A stretch of DNA of 64,000 bases, taken from Acidobacteriota bacterium (GTDB taxonomy: Bacteria > Acidobacteriota > Thermoanaerobaculia > UBA5066). Positions 8,179 to 16,835 of the stretch are shown here, piece by piece. A model generated the notes under the pieces. That model was not told the origin of the DNA and made no database searches. It was given only the letters and a program-made list of their open reading frames with translations. Made by a program: the position numbers and the translations under genes. The stretch covers positions 1 through 64,000 of the forward strand of contig RHKY01000032.1 of the NCBI GenBank assembly GCA_008363385.1. Direction: 5' to 3'. Each line of letters opens with the position of its first letter. Within the stretch, counting starts at the first letter, position 1.

Positions 8179-9752
8179 ACCTTCTCCGAGATGAAGACCT
8201 CGACGAGCCACGGCTCGAGGAGCCCGTCCCTGGCCTCGGCCTCCAGGATCTTCAGCGCCCCTTCCCGCGGGACCGCCTTCTTGTAGGGGCGGTCGGAGGC
8301 CGTCAGCGCGTCGTAGATGTCGCAGACGGTCAGGATGCGCGAGGGGACCGGGATCGCCTCCTTCGTCAGGCGGCGGGGGTAGCCCGCGCCGTTCAGCTTC
8401 TCGTGGTGGGCGTGGGCGATCTCGGGGATGCGGGCCAGGTCGGGCGTCCAGGGGATCGACGAGAGGAACCGGTACGTCTGCGAGACGTGGCTCTCGATCT
8501 GCGTCCGCTCCTCGGCCGAGAGGCTCCCCTTCGGGATCGAGAGGAGGCGGAACTCGTCGTCCAGGAGGAGCGTCTTCGTGGCCCCCCGCCGGTCGCGCCA
8601 CGCCCGCGTCAGGAGCCCGCGCAGCGTCCCCCCCGACTCGCGGGGGAGGACCGTCGGCTCGTTGGCCCGCCGGACCTCCTCGAAGAGGGCCTCGAGCTCC
8701 TGCGCCCGCTCCCACCGGGCGACGTCGAGGAGCCGGATATCGTCCGCCGTCGGCGGGACCCCGGCCTCCAGCAGCCGCGTCAGGAGGCCCCGGTACTCGG
8801 CGGCGTCGGCGGCCTCGAGGGAGAAGTCGAACCGGTCCCGGATCCTCAGCAAGGCCTCCTCGTCGAGCTTCTTGGCCTTGACGAGGACCCTCTCCGGGAC
8901 GGAGATCTTCCCGAAGTCGTGGAGGAGCGCGGCGGTCTTCAGCTCGCGGAGCTCCTCGCGCGTGAACCGGACGTCGGCGTACGGACCCTCGGCGGCGCGG
9001 TCGACGATCCGCGCGAGCGTGTCGGTCAGCTCGGCCACGCGGTTGCTGTGCCCGGCCGTCGTCGGGTCCCGCTGCTCCACCGCCACGATGGCCGCCTGGG
9101 CGAAGTCCTCGAAGAGCCTCCGGATGGAGGCGGTCAGGCGGTTGGCCTTCAGGCTGACCGCCGCCTGCGTGGCGAGCGAGAGGACGAGGGGGACGAGGTC
9201 CTCGGGGTACCCCTCGAACGTCCCGGGCTCGGGGCCCCGGCGGTTCATCAGCTGGAGGACGCCGACCAGCTCTCCCCGGTGGTCCTTCATCGGGACGACG
9301 AGGACCGCCCGCGTCCGCCATCCCGAGGAGACGTCGAAGTTGGTGTTGTGGCGGTAAGGGGCCTCCTTCGGGATGGCGTAGGCGTCCTCGAGGAGGATCG
9401 GCTCGCCGCGAACGGCCACGAAGCCCGCCAGGCTCGCCTCGTCGGCGGGCATCGTCCGCTCGGTGAAGGCGAACCTCACGGCGTCGTTCTGCGCCAGCTT
9501 GAAGCGCAGTCGCCTCCCCTCGGGCCCCTCCTCGAGGAGGTAGAGGCTCCCCGCCTCGGAGCGGGTGAACCGCCGCGACTCGGTCAGGATCTTCTCGAGC
9601 AGCTTCTCGACGTCCGGCTCGGCCGAGAGCGCGATCCCGATCCGGTTCAGGGCCGCGATCCGGTCCTCCGTCTCCGCCAGCCGTGCCTTCAGCTGCGCGG
9701 CCTCCTCGCGGAGCCGCGCGACCTCCGCCTCGACCCCTCCCGTCGCGCTCAT
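8160..9752 (-). CDS. GAF domain-containing HD-GYP phosphohydrolase (probable c-di-GMP phosphodiesterase)
   Basis: 530 residues, no membrane segment. A coiled coil (about 7-40) leads into a GAF domain (about 40-205; LLEKILTESRRF, AVLVVPM, GVLQLMNR). The HD-GYP domain starts near 215 (GHSNRVAELT), has ALLHDFGKISVPE near 278 and HHEKLNGAGYP near 447, then DIYDALTASDRPYK. The two halves are about 170 residues apart instead of the usual 55-60, so an insertion of roughly 110 residues sits inside the domain, and the usual DGxGYP is NGAGYP. Metal ligands His-Asp and HHE remain. It follows the four-GAF histidine kinase by 32 bases, so they are probably one unit. Confidence 0.88.
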   Translation of the reverse strand: MSATGGVEAEVARLREEAAQLKARLAETEDRIAALNRIGIALSAEPDVEKLLEKILTESRRFTRSEAGSLYLLEEGPEGRRLRFKLAQNDAVRFAFTERTMPADEASLAGFVAVRGEPILLEDAYAIPKEAPYRHNTNFDVSSGWRTRAVLVVPMKDHRGELVGVLQLMNRRGPEPGTFEGYPEDLVPLVLSLATQAAVSLKANRLTASIRRLFEDFAQAAIVAVEQRDPTTAGHSNRVAELTDTLARIVDRAAEGPYADVRFTREELRELKTAALLHDFGKISVPERVLVKAKKLDEEALLRIRDRFDFSLEAADAAEYRGLLTRLLEAGVPPTADDIRLLDVARWERAQELEALFEEVRRANEPTVLPRESGGTLRGLLTRAWRDRRGATKTLLLDDEFRLLSIPKGSLSAEERTQIESHVSQTYRFLSSIPWTPDLARIPEIAHAHHEKLNGAGYPRRLTKEAIPVPSRILTVCDIYDALTASDRPYKKAVPREGALKILEAEARDGLLEPWLVEVFISEKVWVPAG

Positions 9753-9784
9753 CGCGTGATTCTCGGGCAGCGCTCTCGGCGGGG

Positions 9785-12706
9785 TCAATCCGTCCCGGGC
9801 CTGACGTACGTCCCCGAGGGGTGGGCGAGCCGGTCGGGCGGGAACCGGACGGTGAACCGGCTCCCCTTGCCGCGCCCCTGGCTCTCGGCCTCGATCGTGC
9901 CGCCGTGGGCGGCCACGACCGCGCGGACGACCGCCAGGCCGATCCCGAGCCCGCCGTGCCGGCGGTTCGTCGAGGTGTCCTCCTGCCGGAGCCGCTCGAA
10001 GACGTGCGGCAGGAAGCCGGGCTCGATGCCGTGCCCCTCGTCCTCGACGACGAAGACCAGCCCCCCCTCGGCGTCGGCGCGCGCCCGGAGCCTCACGGGG
10101 CCGCCGGGCTGCGAGAACTTCACCGCGTTGCCGAGGAGGTTCCAGAGCATCTGGCGGAGGCGCTCGGTGTCGCCTTCCAGCCGGGGGAGGCCCGGCGGGA
10201 GGTCGCAGGCGATGGACACCTGGCGGCGCGCGGCGGCGGGCCCGACGGCGTCCAGGACCGACCGGACCAGCGCGGCGACGTCGACCCGCTCGCGCCGGAT
10301 CTCCAGGCCGAAGCTCTCGATCCTCGACAGGTCGATCAGGTCGGAGAGCATCCGGTTGAGCGTGTCGGCCTGGCCCAGGATGGCCGTCAGCGCGCGGCGG
10401 GCGTCGGCGTCCTCCTTGCGCTGGTCCAGGAGGACCTCGGCCCAGCCGACGATCCCGGTCAACGGCGTGCGGACCTCGTGCGAGAGGTTCGCCAGGAAGT
10501 CGTCCTTCAGGCGGTTCGAGCGCGTCAGGTCCTCGATCAGGCGCGCGTTGCGCAGCGCGATCGCGGACTGCTCGGCCAGGAGGGCCAGCGTCTCGGCGTC
10601 CGTCGCCGAGAAGGCGCCGGGGCGCCCCGAGAGGATCTCGAGGACCCCGAGCCGCCGCTCGCCCACGCGGATCGGGGCGGCCATCAGGTGGCGGACGTCG
10701 TCCCCGGGGAGGGTGGCCCGGATCCGGGCCCGCTCCTCGGCGGGGGCGTTCCCCATCAGCTCCGTCAGGGAGGCCGGCTCCAGGAACGCGGGCCGGTTCT
10801 CGAGGAACGCCACCCCCGCGCAGAACAGCTCCGACGCCGGGGCCGCCCGGGAGCCGAACGCGGCCTCCGTGGCGCGCCCCGACCCGTGGGCCGCGGCCAC
10901 TCGCAGGGAGACGCCGTCCTCGCCGGCGGTCCAGACGACCGCGCCGTGGGCCGCCGGGAAGACCCGCTCGGCCTCCTCGACGAAGGCGGCGAGGACGTCG
11001 GGCGCGTTCATCCGGAAGTTCAGGACGTGCGTCGCCCGGCCGATCGACTCCAGCACCCGGGCCCGGCGCTCCAGCTCCTCGACGAGCTCTGCCAGGTGGA
11101 GGGCCAGCGCCGCCCGGTCGGCGAAGGCCCGGAGGACCCGGACGTCGTCGGGGCCGAACGCCCCCGGCCTTCGCGACTGCAGGTCGAGGACGCCGATCAC
11201 CTCGCGGTCCAGGCAGAGGGGGACGACCAGCTCCGAGCGGGCGTCGGGCCAGTCGGCGACGTACCGGGGGTCCGAGGCGACGTCGGCGACGTTCAGCGCC
11301 TCGGCCGCGCGGGCCGCCGCGGTCATGAGGCCCGGCCCCTCCAGCGGCCACGGCCCCGCCTCGGAGAGGCCCGGCCAGTCGCCCCGGCGCGCGAGCTCCA
11401 CCAGCGCCCCCTGGCGCGGGTCGACGACGAGGAGGCGGCAGTTCTCCTTCCCGAAGTGGAGGACGACGGCGTCGAGGATCCTCTCGAGGAGGACGCCCCG
11501 GCGCGCCGATCGGGTCAGGAGGGCGTGCGTGGCCTCCCCCAGGGCGCGGGCCTCTCCGGCCGCGCGGCGGAGCGCCTCGGCCGACCGGCGCTGCACGAGC
11601 GCCACGGCGACCAGGTCGGCCAGCGAGCCGATGGCGGCCAGGTCCGCCGGCGAGACCGTCCGGGGCACGCCCGTCGAGGCGGCGCCGAGGAGGCCGACGG
11701 ACTTCCCTCCCGCCCGGAGCGGCGCCAGGACGACCGTCCGGACCCCCAGCGGCTCCCAGAGACGCCTCGACGCGGACGCGAGGGGATCGGCCTCCACGTC
11801 CTCGACAGCGAGAGGGCCGGTGGCCCGGAGCGCCACCCGGGACAGGGGCGCGCCGGCACGGTCCCCCTCCTCGACCGGGACGCGGGCCCCCGGGACGAGG
11901 GGTCCGGCGAGGGGCCCGAAGGCCCGCTCCACCAGGAGCGCGCCGTCCGGCGACGACATCAGGGCCACTCCCCCGACGGGGAAGCCGAGCGTCTCCTTCA
12001 GGCCGGCCAGCGCGACGTCCATCGCCTCCGCCTCGGTCTCGGAGCGCTGGAGCGCCGCGGCCACCTCGGCCAGCAGCCTCATCCGGTCCCGCTCGCGCGA
12101 GAGCTCGGCCACCAGCCCTTCCTGCCGGAGGGCCGCGGCCACCAACCGCATCGCCGAGTCGAGGAACGCCACGTCTTCCGGCTCGAACCGGCGCTTCTCC
12201 CGGACCGTGGCGGCGCTGATGGCGCCCTGGAGCCTCCCCTCGACCTTCAGCGGGATCCCGAGGAGCGAGCGCGTCCCGATCCGTTCGAGGATCTCCCGGC
12301 TGCCGGCCAGGAACGGCTCGGCGAGAGCGTCCTCGGCCACGATGCGGCGTCCCTCGAGGAGCCAGGGCGGAGGCGGACCGGGGACGAACGAGCGCGGGTC
12401 GCCGGCGAGAGGGGGGATCCCCTCGCGGCTCCAGGTCGCCCGGACGCGGAGAGGGCCCTTCGTGGGCTCGCCCTCGACGAGGAAGAGCGTCACACGGTCC
12501 ACCCCGAGCAGCTCGCCGATGCGCGACACCGAGCGCGTGACGAGCCCTTCGAGCTCCTCCCCCTCGGCCAGCGCGAGCGCCAGCTCCGAGAGGAACCGAT
12601 CCCTGTCGGCTCGCCCCGACCCCGGCTCCGGCCCGGCCTCTCCCCGCGTGTCGTCCACCTGCTCCTCGGACCCTCGATTATCCCGGAACCGCCCACCCGG
12701 CGACAC
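9785..12706 (-). CDS. Soluble sensor histidine kinase with four GAF domains
   Basis: 973 residues, GTG start with GGAGG eight bases upstream. Four GAF-like modules occupy about 40-190, 210-365, 375-530 and 545-700 (repeated features LLGIPLK, TVVLAPL, LVVPLCL, HLMAAPI). HisKA follows with SHEVRTPLTG at about 740, then an HATPase_c domain with NLLGNAVKFS, EDEGHGIEP and GGLGIGLAVV. No transmembrane helix is visible, so it should be cytosolic and sense small ligands. No response regulator is encoded nearby; the HD-GYP protein downstream is the obvious functional neighbour. It is divergent from the large flavoprotein gene with only 25 bases between the start codons. Confidence 0.92.
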   Translation of the reverse strand: MSPGGRFRDNRGSEEQVDDTRGEAGPEPGSGRADRDRFLSELALALAEGEELEGLVTRSVSRIGELLGVDRVTLFLVEGEPTKGPLRVRATWSREGIPPLAGDPRSFVPGPPPPWLLEGRRIVAEDALAEPFLAGSREILERIGTRSLLGIPLKVEGRLQGAISAATVREKRRFEPEDVAFLDSAMRLVAAALRQEGLVAELSRERDRMRLLAEVAAALQRSETEAEAMDVALAGLKETLGFPVGGVALMSSPDGALLVERAFGPLAGPLVPGARVPVEEGDRAGAPLSRVALRATGPLAVEDVEADPLASASRRLWEPLGVRTVVLAPLRAGGKSVGLLGAASTGVPRTVSPADLAAIGSLADLVAVALVQRRSAEALRRAAGEARALGEATHALLTRSARRGVLLERILDAVVLHFGKENCRLLVVDPRQGALVELARRGDWPGLSEAGPWPLEGPGLMTAAARAAEALNVADVASDPRYVADWPDARSELVVPLCLDREVIGVLDLQSRRPGAFGPDDVRVLRAFADRAALALHLAELVEELERRARVLESIGRATHVLNFRMNAPDVLAAFVEEAERVFPAAHGAVVWTAGEDGVSLRVAAAHGSGRATEAAFGSRAAPASELFCAGVAFLENRPAFLEPASLTELMGNAPAEERARIRATLPGDDVRHLMAAPIRVGERRLGVLEILSGRPGAFSATDAETLALLAEQSAIALRNARLIEDLTRSNRLKDDFLANLSHEVRTPLTGIVGWAEVLLDQRKEDADARRALTAILGQADTLNRMLSDLIDLSRIESFGLEIRRERVDVAALVRSVLDAVGPAAARRQVSIACDLPPGLPRLEGDTERLRQMLWNLLGNAVKFSQPGGPVRLRARADAEGGLVFVVEDEGHGIEPGFLPHVFERLRQEDTSTNRRHGGLGIGLAVVRAVVAAHGGTIEAESQGRGKGSRFTVRFPPDRLAHPSGTYVRPGTD

Positions 12707-12731
12707 TCCCGCCTCCCGTATCCTCCGCGGG

Positions 12732-15700
12732 ATGTCCGACGCGCGCTTCGTCCCGTACGCCGTCGAAGCGGGCCCGGAGGCCCCGCCGCTCCTGCCGGGG
12801 CTCTCCTGGGCCGACCTCTTCGACCCCTGCCGGCTCCGCGACCTGGACGGCGCGTTCCTGGCGCGGCTCTCGGCGGAGGAGCCGGACGTCGCCGCGCGCC
12901 TCGTGCGTTACCGGGCCGGCGAGGAGCTCGCCCCGACGGCGGTCTCGGAGCTCCTCGTCGCGGCGGCGCGGCCGCTCTCGCGCTTCCTCGCCGGGCTGTT
13001 CGGCGTGGAGGCCGAGCGCGAGAAGCTCCTGGCCGCCGCCGGCCCCGAGGCCTCCCTCTACCGGCTGCGCTGGGCCGTCGTGACGAAGCGGGTCCTGAAG
13101 AGGTACCCCGACGCCGCCTCGCTCGCCGGGCTCGACCCGGACCGGACCGACCGCGACGGCGAGGCGCTGGTCGCCCTCCTTTCGGGCGACGCCCCGACGA
13201 CGGGTGCGGAGGAGGCCCTGGCCCGCGCTTCGGGGGAGCTCCTCGACCTGGCGGCGGCCCTCTCGACGCCTCCGCCGCGCGAGGCGGCGCCCGGGCCGGC
13301 CGAGGCCCGCCGGCGGGTGGCGGCGCTCCGCCCCGGGGCGGCCGACCGCGGGCTCCCGGCCGAGGGGGACGAGGCCTCGTTGCTCGCGGCCTGGACGGCG
13401 CTCCTCGACGCCTTCCTCGCCCGGCTCCTCCACGCGCCCGAGCACCGCGCGCGCACCGCGTCCTGGGCCTCGCTCCGCGTCCCGCGCCCGCTCCGCTTCG
13501 AGGCCCTCGTCGAGACGCAGCGGCCCTACCCGGACCTCCCCGAGGCGCGCGAGGGCCTCCCCGCTCACCGGCGCCACCGGGACGGCTTCGTCCTGACCGA
13601 CCCGCGGAAGGGCCGCTCCGAGGTCGCCGTCGAGGCGCACTACTGCCTCCTCTGCCACGCCCGGGAGAAGGACTCCTGCTCCCGGGGCCTCCGCGCCCGG
13701 GACGGCTCGGTGCGCGAGAACCCCCTCGGCGTGCCGCTCGGCGGCTGCCCTCTGGAGGAGCGGATCTCGGAGATGCACCAGCTCCGGCGGGAGGGGGACT
13801 CGCTCGGCGCGCTCGCCCTCGTCACCGTCGACAACCCGATGCTCCCGGGGACGGGCCACCGGATCTGCAACGACTGCATGAAGGCCTGCGTCTTCCAGAC
13901 GCAGGACCCGGTGGACATTCCCCAGGTGGAGACGGGGGTCCTGACCGACGTCCTCTCGATGCCCTGGGGCTTCGAGATCTGGTCCCTCCTGACCCGCTGG
14001 AACCCGCTGAACCGGAGGCGCCCGTACGCCCTCCCGTACAACGGCCGGAACGTCCTCGTCGTCGGACTCGGGCCGGCCGGCTACACGCTCGCGCACCACC
14101 TCGCCAACGAGGGGTTCGGCGTCGTGGCCGTCGACGGGCTGAAGATCGAGCCGCTCCCGCGCGACCTCGTCGGCTCCACCACCCGGCCGCCCCGCCCCGT
14201 GCGCGACGTCTCCGAGCTGAAGCGGCCTCTGGCGGAACGGACGATCTCCGGCTTCGGCGGCGTCTCGGAGTACGGGATCACCGTCCGCTGGGACAAGAGC
14301 TTCCTCGACCTCGTCCACCTCTGCCTCGCCCGCCGGGGGACGTACGAGGAGTTCGGGGGCGTGAGGTTCGGCGGCACGCTGACGGCCGGGCAGGCGTTCG
14401 ACCTCGGCTTCGACCACGTCGCCATCGCGGCGGGCGCCGGCAAGCCGACGCTCGTCCCGATGCGGAACGGCCTCCTGAAGGGGGTCCGGCAGGCGTCGGA
14501 CTTCCTGATGGGGCTCCAGCTCACCGGCGCCTACCGCGACGACGCGCTGGCCAACCTCCACCTCGACCTCCCGGTCGTCGTCGTGGGCGGAGGCCTGACG
14601 GCGATCGACACGGCGACGGAGGCGCTCGCCTACTACCCCGTCCACGTCGAGAAGGTCCTCTCGCGGTACGAGACGCTCGTCGCCGAGCGGGGCGAGGGGA
14701 CGGTCCTCTCCGGCCTCTCGGCCGAGGAGCGCGCCAAGCTGGAGCGGCACCTCGCGCACGCCCGCGCGATCCGCGCCGAGCGGGAGGAGGCCGGGCGCGA
14801 CGCTCGGGCGCCGCGCCTCTCGGAGCTCTGCCGCGGCTGGGGCGGCTCGACGATCGCCTACCGGCGGAGGATGGAGGAGTCGCCCGCCTACCGCCTCAAC
14901 CACGAGGAGATCGCCAAGGCGCTGGAGGAGGGGATCGTCTTCGCCGAGGGCCTGGAGCCGGTCGAGGCGGTCCCCGACGAGCACGGGGCCGTCTCGGCCG
15001 TCGTCTTCCGGCGCGGCGACGGCACGACCGTGACGCTCCCGTGCCGGACGCTCCTCGTGGCGGCCGGGACCTCCCCGAACGTCACCTACGGCCGCGAGCA
15101 CGAGGGGTCGATCCCGTTCGACGGACGGGAGAGGTTCTTCCTCCCCCACGCCGCCGAGCGGGGCGAGGACGGCCGCTTCCGCCTCGTCCCGAGGCCCGGC
15201 GGGGCCGGGGCCTTCTTCACCGGGGCGGACTTCGGCGGGCGGTTCCTCTCGTACTTCGGCGACAACCACCCGCGGTACGCCGGCTCGGTCGTGAAGGCGA
15301 TGGCCTCCGCGCGGGACGGGGCGCCCGAGATCCGCCGCCTGTTCGGGGAGGAGCTCGACGCGCTCGAGCGCGACGGCTTCCCGGGGCAGGAGGAGCGCGA
15401 CGCGCGCTGGCGGACGTTCGCGTCGCGGATGACGACCCTCCTCGACGCGCGCGTCGTCCGCGTCGACCGCCTGACGCCGACGATCGTCGAGGTCGTCGTC
15501 GAGGCGCCGCTGGCCGCGCGCAGCTTCCGGCCCGGGCAGTTCTACCGGTTCCAGAACTACGAGGCCTACGCCCCGCGCGTGGCGTCGCGGCCCGGGGCGC
15601 CCCCGGCGCCGCTCCTGATCGAGCCGTGCGCCCTGACCGGCGCCTGGGTCGACAAGGAGGCGGGGCTCCTCTCGATGATCGCGCTCGAGCTCGGGACCTC

Positions 15701-16433
15701 CACGCGCCTCTGCTCGGCGCTGACGCCGGGCGAGCGGGTGGTCGTCATGGGCCCCACCGGCGCCCCGACCGAGCTCCCGGAGGGCTCGACCGTCGTCCTG
15801 TGCGGCGGCGGCCTCGGCAACGCCGTCCTCTTCTCGATCGGGCGCGCCGCCCGCCAGAAGGGGAACCGGGTCCTCTACTTCGCCGCCTACAGGAAGGCGG
15901 ACGACTTCTACAAGCGCGACGAGATCGAGGCGGGGGCCGACTGCGTCGTCTTCTCCGTGGACGCCCCGCCCGCCATCCCCGCCCGGCGGGAGCAGGACTT
16001 CTCCTTCGTCGGGAACGTCGTCCAGGCGATGACAGCCTACGCCACCGGGGCCCTCGGGCCCACGCGCGTCAAGCTCGAGGAGGCCACGCGCGTCATCGTC
16101 ATCGGCTCGGACCGGATGATGGCCGCCGTGGCCGCGGCGCGGCGGGGGGCGCTGGCGCCGCACTTCAGGCCGGACCACGTCGGCATCGGGTCGATCAACT
16201 CGCCGATGCAGTGCATGATGAAGGAGGTCTGCGCGCAGTGCCTCCAGCGGCACGTCGACCCGGTCACCGGGAAGGAGTCGATCGTCTTCTCCTGCTTCAA
16301 CCAGGACCAGCGGCTCGACTCGCTCGACTGGGAGAACCTGCGCGCGCGCCTGACCCAGAACTCGCTCGAGGAGAAGATGGCGAACCTCTGGCTCGACCAC
16401 CTCCTCGCCGTCGACGACCCCCGGAGGGTGTGA
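12732..16433 (+). CDS. Multi-domain FAD/NAD(P) oxidoreductase fused to a PyrK-like electron-transfer module
   Basis: 1233 residues. The N-terminal 290 residues are unrecognised. Cys clusters follow: CLLCHAREKDSC (about 305) and CNDCMKAC (about 379), which could bind Fe-S clusters as in GltD-type proteins. A Rossmann FAD motif (VVGLGPAGYTLAHHLA, about 443) and an NAD motif (VVVVGGGLTAIDTATEAL, about 615) form the GltD-like oxidoreductase. From about 890 a ferredoxin-reductase/PyrK-like module appears (FRPGQFYRFQ; CGGGLGNAVLF), ending in CMMKEVCAQC plus a fourth Cys in FSCFNQ, the [2Fe-2S] pattern of PyrK. This is a flavoprotein likely to move electrons between NAD(P)H and an unknown partner. 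Close upstream GGAGG-like bases are shared with the divergent kinase leader. Confidence 0.85.
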   Translation: MSDARFVPYAVEAGPEAPPLLPGLSWADLFDPCRLRDLDGAFLARLSAEEPDVAARLVRYRAGEELAPTAVSELLVAAARPLSRFLAGLFGVEAEREKLLAAAGPEASLYRLRWAVVTKRVLKRYPDAASLAGLDPDRTDRDGEALVALLSGDAPTTGAEEALARASGELLDLAAALSTPPPREAAPGPAEARRRVAALRPGAADRGLPAEGDEASLLAAWTALLDAFLARLLHAPEHRARTASWASLRVPRPLRFEALVETQRPYPDLPEAREGLPAHRRHRDGFVLTDPRKGRSEVAVEAHYCLLCHAREKDSCSRGLRARDGSVRENPLGVPLGGCPLEERISEMHQLRREGDSLGALALVTVDNPMLPGTGHRICNDCMKACVFQTQDPVDIPQVETGVLTDVLSMPWGFEIWSLLTRWNPLNRRRPYALPYNGRNVLVVGLGPAGYTLAHHLANEGFGVVAVDGLKIEPLPRDLVGSTTRPPRPVRDVSELKRPLAERTISGFGGVSEYGITVRWDKSFLDLVHLCLARRGTYEEFGGVRFGGTLTAGQAFDLGFDHVAIAAGAGKPTLVPMRNGLLKGVRQASDFLMGLQLTGAYRDDALANLHLDLPVVVVGGGLTAIDTATEALAYYPVHVEKVLSRYETLVAERGEGTVLSGLSAEERAKLERHLAHARAIRAEREEAGRDARAPRLSELCRGWGGSTIAYRRRMEESPAYRLNHEEIAKALEEGIVFAEGLEPVEAVPDEHGAVSAVVFRRGDGTTVTLPCRTLLVAAGTSPNVTYGREHEGSIPFDGRERFFLPHAAERGEDGRFRLVPRPGGAGAFFTGADFGGRFLSYFGDNHPRYAGSVVKAMASARDGAPEIRRLFGEELDALERDGFPGQEERDARWRTFASRMTTLLDARVVRVDRLTPTIVEVVVEAPLAARSFRPGQFYRFQNYEAYAPRVASRPGAPPAPLLIEPCALTGAWVDKEAGLLSMIALELGTSTRLCSALTPGERVVVMGPTGAPTELPEGSTVVLCGGGLGNAVLFSIGRAARQKGNRVLYFAAYRKADDFYKRDEIEAGADCVVFSVDAPPAIPARREQDFSFVGNVVQAMTAYATGALGPTRVKLEEATRVIVIGSDRMMAAVAAARRGALAPHFRPDHVGIGSINSPMQCMMKEVCAQCLQRHVDPVTGKESIVFSCFNQDQRLDSLDWENLRARLTQNSLEEKMANLWLDHLLAVDDPRRV

Positions 16434-16434
16434 C

Positions 16435-16725
16435 GTGGACCTGCGCCTCTTCCTGACCGTCTTCGGAACCGTCTTCCTGGCCGAGCTGGGCGACAAGACG
16501 CAGCTGGCGACGATGCTCTTCGCCGCCGACCGGGCCGTGCCGAAGTGGGTCGTCTTCCTCGGGGCGGCGCTCGCCCTCGTGGCCACGTCCGCCATCGGGA
16601 CGCTCGCCGGGGCCGCGATCTCCCGCCTCGTCAGCCCGCGCGCCCTCTCGGTCGCCGCGGGCCTCGGGTTCGTGGCGATCGGCGCCTGGACCCTCTGGAA
16701 GGCCTTCTCCCCGACCCCCGGCTGA
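16435..16725 (+). CDS. UPF0016/GDT1-family membrane protein (half-size)
   Basis: 96 residues, GTG start one base after the flavoprotein stop, so the two are co-translated. Three hydrophobic helices; the first carries AELGDKTQLAT, the ExGDKT signature of the UPF0016/Gdt1/MneA cation transporter family. Most members have two such motifs; here only one is present, so the functional unit would be a dimer. Family members export Mn2+ or Ca2+. Confidence 0.8.
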   Translation: MDLRLFLTVFGTVFLAELGDKTQLATMLFAADRAVPKWVVFLGAALALVATSAIGTLAGAAISRLVSPRALSVAAGLGFVAIGAWTLWKAFSPTPG

Positions 16726-16835
16726 CGAGATCCGGATCCAGGCCCGACCCGGCGACCACGCCCGCCGGGGGGAGGGGTGAGGGCCCGGTGTCCGGCGGCG
16801 CCCGCTTGGCGACGCGGGGGCCCTCCCCGGGCAGG

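Noticed and set aside
8403-12731. Long plus-strand open frame upstream of the flavoprotein
   Set aside because: Composition is Arg/Gly-rich and it is antisense to the HD-GYP and histidine kinase genes; only the part from 12732 is real.
12678-16595. 1300-codon minus-strand open frame
   Set aside because: Antisense to the flavoprotein, with the Arg/Glu/Val composition of high-GC shadows.
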